Assembly (NCBI GenBank): GCA_947296775.1
Contig: CAMYRF010000029.1
Location: 1-8,059 of the forward strand
Length of the DNA: 8,059 bases
Reading direction: 5' to 3'
Source of the DNA: an uncultured Mycoplasmatota bacterium
GTDB lineage: Bacteria; Bacillota_I; Bacilli_A; RF39; UBA660
In this document: piece after piece, positions 1 to 6,495 of the stretch
How positions within the stretch are numbered: the stretch's first letter is position 1
Layout of the letters: each line of letters starts with the position of its first letter
Notes under the pieces: model-generated
Databases searched by the model: none
Told to the model about the DNA's origin: nothing
What the model saw: only the letters and a program-made list of their open reading frames with translations
Position numbers and translations under genes: made by a program

Positions 1-12
1 ATATGTTTTGAT

Positions 13-18
13 AGGAGG
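13..18 (+). promoter_or_regulatory. Ribosome binding site of the Ca2+ ATPase
   Basis: A perfect AGGAGG lies five bases before the ATG at 24. It overlaps the alternative GTG at 18 and so decides the start codon. The promoter lies outside the window. Confidence 0.85.
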
Positions 19-23
19 TGCCT

Positions 24-2603
24 ATGAAAACTGGTTTAACTGATGAAGAGGTTGTTATAAGTAGAAAAGAACATGGTACAAATGAAATTTTAGGGGGAAA
101 AAGGGACAGTTTTATTACGCATTTACTTGGGGCTTTAGGGGACCCTATTATTAAAATTTTATTAATTGCTTTGGCGGTTAAAACTTTGTTTTTATTTAAG
201 GATTTTGATTGGTATGAAACTATTGGAATTGTGATCGCAATTTTTTTGGCGTCTTTTATTTCTTCTATTTCAGAGTATGGAAGTGAGAAGGCTTTTGATA
301 AGCTTCAGGAAGATGCTTCTAAGATTCGAAGTCGTGTGCGTAGGAACAACAGATTATCTGAGGTAGAGATTAATGATATTGTTGTTGGCGATGTTATTAG
401 TTTGGGTCCGGGTGATCAGATTCCAGCTGATGGAGAACTTATAAGTGGTAATATTCAAGTTAATGAATCTAATTTAAATGGTGAGATGAAAGAGATTAAT
501 AAGAAATATGGTAGTTTAGTTTATCGTTCTTCAGTTGTTTATTCTGGCGAGGGATTAATGATAGCTAAAAAGGTTGGTGATGCGACTTTTTATGGAACTT
601 TAGCTAAGGAGGTTAGTGAGAAAAAGCCTGATAGTCCGCTTAAATTAAGACTTGCTCATTTGGCTGGTCAGATAAGCAAGATGGGGTATATTGGTGCCGC
701 TTTGGTAACTGTATCTTATTTGTTTTCAGTAATTATTTTGGATAATAATTTTAATTTGGATTTAATTAGACAGACTGTTACTAATTTTCCAATGATGTTT
801 GGTTATTTATTACATGCATTAACGCTTAGTGTAACAATTATTGTGGTGGCGGTGCCTGAAGGACTTCCAATGATGATTACTTTGGTATTATCATCTAATA
901 TGAAAAGAATGCTTAAAAGCAATGTGCTTGTTAGAAAATTAATGGGGATTGAAACCGCTGGGAATATTAATATTTTATTTACTGATAAAACAGGAACAAT
1001 TACTAAGGGTAAGCTGGAGGTTATTGGTATTAGTGATGCGAAAGGAAATGTTTATAATGATGAAGAAGAACTTTTAACTAATAAGTCTTTTTATTCACAG
1101 GTTAAGTTATCTTTGATAGCGAATAATGCGAGTAATTATGATGAAAATGGAAAGGCTATTGGGGGGAACATTACTGATAGGGCTTTGCTTGATTTTTTTG
1201 GTAAATCTAATGTTAATTTTGAAAAATTAAATTCAATTCCGTTTTCTAGTGAAAAAAAGTATTCTATTTCTAGTGTGCGTTATGATGGAAGATGTGTTAA
1301 TTTAATTAAGGGGGCTCCTGAGGTTATTTTGAGTAAGTGTACTCATTATTATGAGGGTGATCGAAAGGTTGGGTTATTTCGCCGTGAAAAGCTATATAAA
1401 CAGGTTAGTGAGGCTACTAAAAGAGGTGTGAGAGTTCTTGCTTTAGCTACTATGGATAGTTTTGATAGAGTGGGTAGACTTGGCTTAATTGGTTTTGTTT
1501 ATATTAAAGATGAAGTTAGACCTGAGGCTGTGGAAGGGCTGGCTTTGATTAGAAGTGCGCATATTAATACGGTTATGATTACTGGAGATAATGTAGATAC
1601 TGCTTGTGCGATTGGTAAAGAGGTTGGTCTTATTAGAGGAACTGATGATGTTATTTTAACTAGTGAAGAGTTTAATCAAAAATCTGATGACGAGATTAAG
1701 TCATTGCTTCCCCATCTTAGAATTATTGCTCGTTCTTTGCCACAGGATAAGAGTAAACTTGTTAAGTTGGCACAGGAAGCTGGTTTAGTTGTTGGAATGA
1801 CAGGCGATGGAGTGAATGATGCGCCTGCGCTAAAAAAAGCTGATGTTGGTTTTGCGATGGGCTCTGGAACAGAAGTGGCTAAGGAAGCTAGTGATATTGT
1901 TATTTTGGATGATAATTTGTTATCTATTTCTAACGCGGTATTATATGGGAGAACGATATTCAAGAGTATTCGTAAATTTATTATTTTTCAGTTAACAGTT
2001 AATTTGTGTGCGGTTAGTGTATCTATTATTGGACCATTTATTGGGGTTGATACGCCAGTTACTGTTATTCAAATGTTGTGGATAAATATGGTTATGGATA
2101 CTTTAGCTGGAATTGCATTTTCTTTTGAACCGGCGCTTAAGGAATACATGATGGAGAAACCTAAGAATAAGAATGAAATGATTATTAATGAGTATATGAA
2201 ACAGGAAATATTTATTACGGGGGTGTTTTCAGCGTTACTTTGTATCATCTTTTTAAAAAGTCCATTTATCCACAGTATATTTGGTATGGAAAATACAAAT
2301 GATTTAATGACAGCTTTCTTTGGGTTATTTATTTTTATGAGCATTTTTAATTGTTTTAATTCGCGTACGCATAGACTTAATTTATTTGCTCATATTATGG
2401 AAAATAAAGTGTTTTTAACGGTTATTGCTTTTATATTAATTGTTCAAATTTGCCTTATTTATTATGGCGGTGATATGTTTAGAACTTACGGACTTAGCTT
2501 ATTTGAGTTTGAAGTAATGGTTTTGATTGCATTTTTAGTTGTTCCTATTGATTGGCTACGCAAGTTATTGCTTAGAAAAAAAGGTGAGGTTGGCGGTGTT
2601 TAG
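24..2603 (+). CDS. Calcium-translocating P-type ATPase, PMCA-like (P2B)
   Basis: This is a membrane pump predicted to export Ca2+ using ATP through an aspartyl-phosphate intermediate. Motifs in order (859-residue numbering): actuator loop N-G-E-M at 152-155; PEGLP in membrane helix 4 at 278-282; phosphorylation site DKTGT with D321; nucleotide-binding KGAPE at 429-433; TGD at 520-522; hinge TGDGVNDAP at 593-601; and membrane helix 6 MLWINMVMDTL with N688 and D692. Membrane helix 5 reads FQLTVN (655-660), as in plasma-membrane Ca pumps, which suggests one Ca2+ site rather than the two of SERCA. A C-terminal hydrophobic block (about 725-845) completes ten helices, so the protein looks full length. 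The ATG at 24 is preferred over an in-frame GTG at 18 because that GTG overlaps the AGGAGG ribosome binding site. The actuator motif is odd: TGES is usual, here NGEM. Ion specificity is inferred from motifs only. Confidence 0.93.
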   Translation: MKTGLTDEEVVISRKEHGTNEILGGKRDSFITHLLGALGDPIIKILLIALAVKTLFLFKDFDWYETIGIVIAIFLASFISSISEYGSEKAFDKLQEDASKIRSRVRRNNRLSEVEINDIVVGDVISLGPGDQIPADGELISGNIQVNESNLNGEMKEINKKYGSLVYRSSVVYSGEGLMIAKKVGDATFYGTLAKEVSEKKPDSPLKLRLAHLAGQISKMGYIGAALVTVSYLFSVIILDNNFNLDLIRQTVTNFPMMFGYLLHALTLSVTIIVVAVPEGLPMMITLVLSSNMKRMLKSNVLVRKLMGIETAGNINILFTDKTGTITKGKLEVIGISDAKGNVYNDEEELLTNKSFYSQVKLSLIANNASNYDENGKAIGGNITDRALLDFFGKSNVNFEKLNSIPFSSEKKYSISSVRYDGRCVNLIKGAPEVILSKCTHYYEGDRKVGLFRREKLYKQVSEATKRGVRVLALATMDSFDRVGRLGLIGFVYIKDEVRPEAVEGLALIRSAHINTVMITGDNVDTACAIGKEVGLIRGTDDVILTSEEFNQKSDDEIKSLLPHLRIIARSLPQDKSKLVKLAQEAGLVVGMTGDGVNDAPALKKADVGFAMGSGTEVAKEASDIVILDDNLLSISNAVLYGRTIFKSIRKFIIFQLTVNLCAVSVSIIGPFIGVDTPVTVIQMLWINMVMDTLAGIAFSFEPALKEYMMEKPKNKNEMIINEYMKQEIFITGVFSALLCIIFLKSPFIHSIFGMENTNDLMTAFFGLFIFMSIFNCFNSRTHRLNLFAHIMENKVFLTVIAFILIVQICLIYYGGDMFRTYGLSLFEFEVMVLIAFLVVPIDWLRKLLLRKKGEVGGV

Positions 2604-2606
2604 AAT

Positions 2607-2634
2607 TTGCAAATTAATTTTAAAGTGATATAAT
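2607..2634 (+). promoter_or_regulatory. Extended -10 sigma-A-type promoter of the lipoprotein gene
   Basis: A -35 TTGCAA (2607-2612), a 16-base spacer and a -10 TATAAT (2629-2634) preceded by TG (2626-2627) make a near-consensus vegetative promoter. It begins four bases after the ATPase stop codon, so the lipoprotein gene can be transcribed independently. The -35 lies within a 12-base palindrome, AATTTGCAAATT (2604-2615), which could bind a regulator. Confidence 0.8.
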
Positions 2635-2662
2635 AATTGTCATGAATTAGAGGTGATTAATT

Positions 2663-3307
2663 ATGTCAAAAAATATAGATAATCTTCAGTTTTCGAAGAA
2701 ATTACTTTCGCTTATTTTAGCTGGTAGTCTTTCTATGACCTTAGTGGGATGTGCTTCTAATGAAGCTAGTTCTAACGATAGTAAAGAGAATACTATGGAA
2801 CAACCTGAAGAAGAAATAGAAAACACTTCAGTTAGAGGCGCTTTAGATAATATTGGCGAAAAGGCTGGAAATGCAATTAATGATGAATATGAAAAAGTAA
2901 AAGGTGATAATGCGGTTGAAGCAGCTATTACTATTATGATTGATGGTGCTGAAAAAGTTGCTAATGCAACTGATGAATTTAAGCAAACTAAGGAATATGA
3001 AGAGGCTAAAGAAAGTGTTAAAGAAAATTTTGATACTTTACTTCAATTTTGTGCTGGTGAAAAAGAAATTGATGGTTATACAATTGATGAAGTATCAGAT
3101 AAAACTAAAGAAAAAGCTAAAGATGCTTTACACACTTTAGATGCTTATATTGAAAGTAATATTCCTGATTATAAAGAAAAAGCTAAAGAGAAACTTAAAG
3201 CTGCTGGTGAATGGCTTTGGGATAAGAGTACAGATGCTGGATCTTACCTAAAAGAAAAAGGTTCGCAGTGGTTAGATGATGTGGAAGAAAAAGTAAAACA
3301 AAGATAA
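2663..3307 (+). CDS. Secreted lipoprotein, helical and charged, function unknown
   Basis: I do not recognise a named family. The N-terminus is a lipoprotein signal: lysines at 12-13, a hydrophobic stretch at 14-28 and the lipobox L-V-G-C, with C30 as the lipidation site. The mature protein should therefore be anchored on the outer face of the membrane. An acidic, Ser/Asn-rich linker (about 31-55) is followed by roughly 155 residues that read as continuous amphipathic helix, rich in K, E, A and D with repeated KEKAKEKL/DKTKEKAKDAL-like segments. Near the end are aromatic positions W184, W186 and W203. One further cysteine is at 130. The composition recalls LEA-like or coiled-coil envelope proteins, but that is only a resemblance. 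The gene has its own promoter and terminator. The ATG follows an AGAGGTGA ribosome binding site (2649-2656). Confidence 0.88.
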   Translation: MSKNIDNLQFSKKLLSLILAGSLSMTLVGCASNEASSNDSKENTMEQPEEEIENTSVRGALDNIGEKAGNAINDEYEKVKGDNAVEAAITIMIDGAEKVANATDEFKQTKEYEEAKESVKENFDTLLQFCAGEKEIDGYTIDEVSDKTKEKAKDALHTLDAYIESNIPDYKEKAKEKLKAAGEWLWDKSTDAGSYLKEKGSQWLDDVEEKVKQR

Positions 3308-3325
3308 AAAAATATCTTTGTTTTT
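3295..3325 (+). terminator. Intrinsic terminator of the lipoprotein gene
   Basis: A 12-base-pair inverted repeat, AAAACAAAGATA (3295-3306) with TATCTTTGTTTT (3313-3324), encloses six A residues and runs into a T-rich tail. It overlaps the stop codon at 3305-3307. The stem is AT-rich and therefore weak, but its form and position fit a rho-independent terminator. Confidence 0.65.
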
Positions 3326-3416
3326 ATTTTGATTATATAAGTGTTTATCTTGTTTAATTTTGTATACTATTAGTAAATTGTTTTGTCTCCAATATTTTCC
3401 ATTTTTTTGTCAAAAA

Positions 3417-3448
3417 TTGTAGAAAAAGGTATTGAAATGTGCTATATT
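3417..3448 (+). promoter_or_regulatory. Probable agrAC promoter
   Basis: The best candidate is an extended -10, TGC followed by TATATT (3443-3448). A TTGTAG at 3417-3422 gives a long 20-base spacer, so the -35 is weak; TTGTCA at 3407-3412 is an alternative -35 paired with a poorer -10 at 3430-3435. A weak -35 is expected for an activated promoter, but I see no clear tandem LytTR-type repeat upstream. The -10 covers the in-frame ATG at 3439, which argues against that codon as the agrA start. Confidence 0.4.
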
Positions 3449-3480
3449 ATGATTGCAGTAAGGTAGGACATATTAAGAAT

Positions 3481-3487
3481 AGGACGG
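3481..3487 (+). promoter_or_regulatory. Ribosome binding site deciding the agrA start
   Basis: AGGACGG lies eight bases before the ATG at 3496. No comparable site precedes the in-frame ATG at 3439. Confidence 0.6.
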
Positions 3488-3495
3488 TAAGAATT

Positions 3496-4197
3496 ATGGT
3501 GAATTTTATTGTTTGTGATGACGATAAGAAAGACAGGGATTTGGTTGAACGGGTATTAACAAAATATATGATGAAAAATGAAGTTGCTTATCAACTTCAT
3601 TTGTATGATGATTACAACACTGATTTTATTAAAGTTATTAATAAAAAGCTTTCTTCTAAGGTTTATATTTTGGATATTGAAACTCCTAGCGGTTCTGGAA
3701 TTGATATGGCTAGAATTATAAGAAATAAAGATGTTGATAGCGTGATAATATTTTTAACTGGTCACGATGAATTAAGTCCAGTGGTGGCTAAAAGGGATTT
3801 TCTTTTTTTGACTTTTATTAATAAATTTGATCATTGTGAGAAAAGATTAGAAGAAGCTTTAGAAAAAACTATGCAGGTTTTAAATCAGAAAAAATCTATT
3901 AGGTTTAAAGAGGGCGGAGTTACTTACACTATTGCTTTAAATGATATTTTATATGTGTTTAAAGATAGTGTTGAGCGTAAGAGTGTTATTAAAACAGATT
4001 ATTCGGAATTTAGAGTAAATAAAAATTTAATGGAATTTGTAGAGATGCTTAATGAAGATTTTGTACAAACACATAGATCTTGCATTGTTAACAAAAAAAG
4101 AATTGTTAGTTATAACAAACCAAAGAAATTAATTACTTTTGATAATGGAAAAACAACGGATATAATTTCGACAAGATTTGAAGGAGAGCTGATATAA
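3496..4197 (+). CDS. agrA: AgrA-type LytTR response regulator
   Basis: This is the DNA-binding output of the peptide quorum-sensing system, predicted to be phosphorylated by the adjacent AgrC. Counting from the ATG at 3496 it has 233 residues (S. aureus AgrA has 238). The receiver domain (about 1-125) shows the acidic pocket D8-D9-D10, phosphoacceptor D60 in YILDIE, T88 in FLTGH and the conserved lysine K110. The LytTR domain (about 134-231) contains QTHRSCIVN at 191-199, the family's DNA-contact signature, and an STRF near the end. A longer frame opens at 3439, but the 3496 start is chosen because AGGACGG (3481-3487) sits eight bases before it, the protein then begins directly with receiver strand 1, and the upstream ATG lies in the promoter. 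The stop is one base before the agrC start, so the two are co-transcribed. Confidence 0.93.
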   Translation: MVNFIVCDDDKKDRDLVERVLTKYMMKNEVAYQLHLYDDYNTDFIKVINKKLSSKVYILDIETPSGSGIDMARIIRNKDVDSVIIFLTGHDELSPVVAKRDFLFLTFINKFDHCEKRLEEALEKTMQVLNQKKSIRFKEGGVTYTIALNDILYVFKDSVERKSVIKTDYSEFRVNKNLMEFVEMLNEDFVQTHRSCIVNKKRIVSYNKPKKLITFDNGKTTDIISTRFEGELI

Positions 4198-4198
4198 G

Positions 4199-5506
4199 AT
4201 GGTAATAAATATGTTATTATATGCTCTAAGTGGAGTGTTTGTGGAAGCCTTTTGTTTGTATAGTTGGTATAAATTGGAAGAATTGCCATTTAAAATGAAC
4301 AATTATAAAAATTATATTCTTATTTTATCAATGACACTTTTTGGTACGTTAGTTAATTTCTTTGTGCCACAATATTTAAGAATTATACTTATATTTTTGA
4401 TGTTATTTTTAGTGAATTATTTTTTTGTATTTAAAAGAGTAGACAAAGGTGCTGTGGGTGTTATTTTTTCACAATTTGTTGTTATGATAAGTGAGATGAT
4501 ATTAGTATTATTTATTTCTTTAATTTATAAAGAAAATATTAGTGAATTGATGAGTATGACTTACAGCACAATGTTATTAAATATTTTAATTGCATTTTTA
4601 TCATATTTAATGTTGCAAATACCCATTATAACAAAGTTATATAAATATTTACTTAATGTTCTTAATAGTGTTAAGAGAAATAGTATAATTATTTATTTCT
4701 TATTAATTTTATTTTTAGCTAGTTTATTTATGATTATGACTTATATGAAATTACCATGGTATGTATTGTTAATATGTAATACAGTTTTAACAATTTTGTT
4801 TGTAGTTGTTATTGTTAAAATGGCTAATACTAATGCTAATTATAATATAATAAACACTAAATACGAAACAAGTTTAACTAGTTTACGTGAATACGAAAGT
4901 ATTATGGATCGTTATAGAGTGGATTGTCATGAAAATAAAAATCAATTATTGACTATTAGAAATATGGCAAAAGCTAATGATAAAAATTTAAAGAAATATA
5001 TAGATAGTTTAGTTGATAATGGAATAAATGATAACGAAACTATATTTTTCAAAACATCTAAAATTCCAGAGGGTGGACTTAGGGCAACAGTATATTCGAA
5101 AATTTGTAAAATGCATGATACAAGTATTGATTATGTATTGGATATTGCTAATAATGTTAAAACAACTAATTTATTGAATTTGAATAATAAAACTTTATTA
5201 AATATTAGTAAAGTGATTGGCGTATTTTTAGATAATGCTATTGAGGCGGTTGAACCTTTGAATGAAAAGAATATTATATTAGAAATGTTTGTTATGGATG
5301 GTTACATGTGTATTGATGTTTCAAATAATTATGAAGGAATGATTGAACTCGATAAAATGGCTAACAAAGGTTATACAACAAAGGGTAAAGGGCATGGGTA
5401 TGGTTTATCCTTAGTAGATGAAATAATATCAAGTGATTTGAATTTAGAAAATGAAAAGAAAATTAGTAGAGATATTTTTACACAAGAATTAAAAATAAAA
5501 ATGTAG
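4199..5506 (+). CDS. agrC: AgrC-type sensor histidine kinase (HPK10 family)
   Basis: This is the membrane receptor for the processed AgrD peptide; it should autophosphorylate and pass phosphate to AgrA. The 435-residue length matches S. aureus AgrC (430). The first ~206 residues hold six or seven membrane segments (about 3-23, 37-57, 60-78, 85-110, 120-141, 162-183, 186-206), the polytopic peptide-sensing domain. A helical linker (about 210-235) leads to the H-box YRVDCHENKNQLL with phosphoacceptor H244. The ATPase domain has the N-box GVFLDNAIEAV (N346) and a glycine-rich box TTKGKGHGYGLSLV (393-406). An AAGGAG (4181-4186), inside the end of agrA, lies 12 bases before the ATG at 4199; a second ATG at 4211 is possible but further away. 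The end of the gene forms part of a hairpin shared with agrD. Confidence 0.93.
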   Translation: MVINMLLYALSGVFVEAFCLYSWYKLEELPFKMNNYKNYILILSMTLFGTLVNFFVPQYLRIILIFLMLFLVNYFFVFKRVDKGAVGVIFSQFVVMISEMILVLFISLIYKENISELMSMTYSTMLLNILIAFLSYLMLQIPIITKLYKYLLNVLNSVKRNSIIIYFLLILFLASLFMIMTYMKLPWYVLLICNTVLTILFVVVIVKMANTNANYNIINTKYETSLTSLREYESIMDRYRVDCHENKNQLLTIRNMAKANDKNLKKYIDSLVDNGINDNETIFFKTSKIPEGGLRATVYSKICKMHDTSIDYVLDIANNVKTTNLLNLNNKTLLNISKVIGVFLDNAIEAVEPLNEKNIILEMFVMDGYMCIDVSNNYEGMIELDKMANKGYTTKGKGHGYGLSLVDEIISSDLNLENEKKISRDIFTQELKIKM

Positions 5507-5529
5507 GGTATATTAAACTCTACATTTTT
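5497..5529. terminator. Bidirectional terminator shared by agrAC and agrBD
   Basis: A 13-base-pair inverted repeat pairs AAAAATGTAGGGT (5497-5509) with ACTCTACATTTTT (5517-5529) around a seven-base loop; one pair is G-T. It overlaps the agrC stop codon (5504-5506) and ends one base before the agrD stop codon (5531-5533). T-rich runs follow on both strands, so it can stop both convergent transcripts. On the minus strand the wobble pair becomes a C-A mismatch, so termination may be better for agrAC than for agrBD. Confidence 0.8.
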
Positions 5530-5530
5530 A

Positions 5531-5650
5531 TTATTTAATTAAACTTTTTGGTGTTTCTTCTTCGTCCCACCACCAATTGATACATGTTTGGCTTCCAACA
5601 TTTGCGAATAAGCCACCTAAATTGGCTAATAATGTAGCTATAAATGTCAT
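5531..5650 (-). CDS. agrD: AgrD-type autoinducing peptide precursor, 39 residues
   Basis: This is the precursor of the cyclic quorum-sensing peptide. It has the three AgrD parts: an amphipathic N-terminal leader (MTFIATLLANLGGLF, about 1-20), a signal core around C23 (QTCINWWW), and an acidic C-terminal tail DEEETPKSLIK (29-39). The tail aligns without gaps with the S. aureus AgrD-I tail DEVEVPKEL, sharing D, E, E, P, K and L at the same spacing. This tail is the AgrB recognition element, and cleavage before D29 would leave a ring of C23 to W28. That is six residues, one more than the usual five, and includes three consecutive tryptophans. The start is set by a strong GGAGGGAGG (5657-5665) six bases upstream. 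The gene lies 27 bases after agrB on the same strand, the usual agrBD order. Length is slightly under the typical ~46. The N-terminal cut of the mature signal cannot be read from sequence. Confidence 0.93.
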   Translation of the reverse strand: MTFIATLLANLGGLFANVGSQTCINWWWDEEETPKSLIK

Positions 5651-5656
5651 AGTAAT

Positions 5657-5665
5657 CCTCCCTCC
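5657..5665 (-). promoter_or_regulatory. Strong ribosome binding site of agrD
   Basis: On the minus strand this reads GGAGGGAGG, six bases before the agrD ATG. It holds two overlapping GGAGG cores and is far stronger than anything seen before agrB, which suggests the peptide is made in excess over its processing enzyme from one transcript. Confidence 0.85.
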
Positions 5666-5677
5666 ATACTCTTTATT

Positions 5678-6277
5678 TTAAGGTTGATAACTTTTATAGT
5701 TATCGTATGGTAGCCCAAATAGTTTATATATTGTTTTTGATGTTATAAAGCATTGTATAATCAGCGCAAACATAAAACTATTGGATAAAAAATCATTTGA
5801 TACAGTTACTGATAATATTACAAATATTGTAGCTATAATTGTCGAAGTAATTTTATATACCATTCGTCTTTTTGGATTAACAATTGGTTTTTTTGCAGTA
5901 TCGGCTGGACTATTTTTAAATATTAGTAATACTCCAACTATACCTAAAATGATTTTTGGCAATATAGGTATGGTAACCATTGTACATAGATATGCAGAAC
6001 CTATAAATATCAGTGATGATGACACTAAACAAATCCAACTTTTTGTTGCATGCATTCCAAAGGACGTCATTCTTAATAGATTATATATTATTGTAAATAT
6101 AATTAGTTCTTTTAGTATTCCTAATATGAATGCAATAGCACCAATTACAATTGTTTTAGAAATTGTTAAGTATATACTAGCTAATCCATATTTGATTTCT
6201 GCTAGTTTTTCTTTATTATATTGTGGATACTTGCTTTTTATTAAATTTATTGAGCTCCCAATAACTAACTCTTTCAT
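5678..6277 (-). CDS. agrB: AgrB-type membrane cysteine endopeptidase
   Basis: AgrB is a polytopic membrane cysteine protease that cuts the AgrD tail and forms the thiolactone ring. The 199 residues match the family (S. aureus 189). The catalytic region reads LLRMTSFGMHATKSWICL, with R69, G74, H76 and C83; the histidine and cysteine sit seven residues apart, as H77 and C84 do in S. aureus. Downstream is the conserved loop NSPADTAKKPI (122-132), the family's PADT-x-KPI motif. Hydrophobic segments lie near 32-65, 82-100, 104-120, 143-160 and 165-182, and the C-terminus is short and polar. The ATG at 6277 is the first start after an in-frame TAG; its ribosome binding site is weak (AGAAAG on the minus strand). 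It precedes agrD by 27 bases and converges on agrC. A long open frame on the opposite strand here is only its complement. Confidence 0.94.
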   Translation of the reverse strand: MKELVIGSSINLIKSKYPQYNKEKLAEIKYGLASIYLTISKTIVIGAIAFILGILKELIIFTIIYNLLRMTSFGMHATKSWICLVSSSLIFIGSAYLCTMVTIPILPKIILGIVGVLLIFKNSPADTAKKPIVNPKRRMVYKITSTIIATIFVILSVTVSNDFLSNSFMFALIIQCFITSKTIYKLFGLPYDNYKSYQP

Positions 6278-6308
6278 AAAATCAACTGCTTTCTATAATT
6301 GCAATTTC

Positions 6309-6352
6309 ATGGTATCAAGTTTTTGAGGATAAAGAATTAAATATTCCTCAAA
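6309..6352 (-). promoter_or_regulatory. Possible agrBD promoter with an overlapping dyad
   Basis: On the minus strand an extended -10-like TGATACCAT (6317-6309) lies about 30 bases before agrB and resembles the TGATACAAT before secA. Directly upstream is an 8-base inverted repeat, TTTGAGGA (6322-6329) and TCCTCAAA (6345-6352), separated by 15 bases, which would overlap the spacer and -35. No good -35 is visible. The dyad is certain as sequence; the promoter call is tentative. Confidence 0.3.
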
Positions 6353-6495
6353 TAGATTTGTAATGTACATTAATTAAATTTTTCAATAACAAGCAATGAC
6401 ACATACCTACATTCAGACATAAAAACGTATCTTTGAGGCATTATTCAGGGTGTAAATGAATGTTTATAGTAAAATAATATTTACCGCGGTTATAG

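Noticed and set aside
1989..2002. CAGTTAACAGTTAA, which looks like the S. aureus AgrA direct repeat
   Set aside because: It lies deep inside the ATPase gene and encodes the conserved QLTVN of membrane helix 5. No gene start is nearby, so coding constraint explains it.
3439..3495. Upstream extension of agrA by 19 codons to an ATG at 3439
   Set aside because: That ATG overlaps the likely promoter -10, and the added residues are not part of a receiver domain; the start at 3496 has a better ribosome binding site.
6280..6289. CAGTTGAT (minus strand) before agrB as an AgrA half-site
   Set aside because: No second copy lies 21-22 bases away, and it sits between the likely transcription start and the agrB ATG.
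5781..6326. A 181-codon open frame on the plus strand opposite agrB
   Set aside because: It is the complement of a gene with clear AgrB catalytic motifs, has no ribosome binding site and resembles no family.
6370..6420. A 16-codon minus-strand frame (starts MSECRYVSLL) upstream of agrB
   Set aside because: It has no ribosome binding site and no AgrD features; the real agrD lies downstream of agrB.
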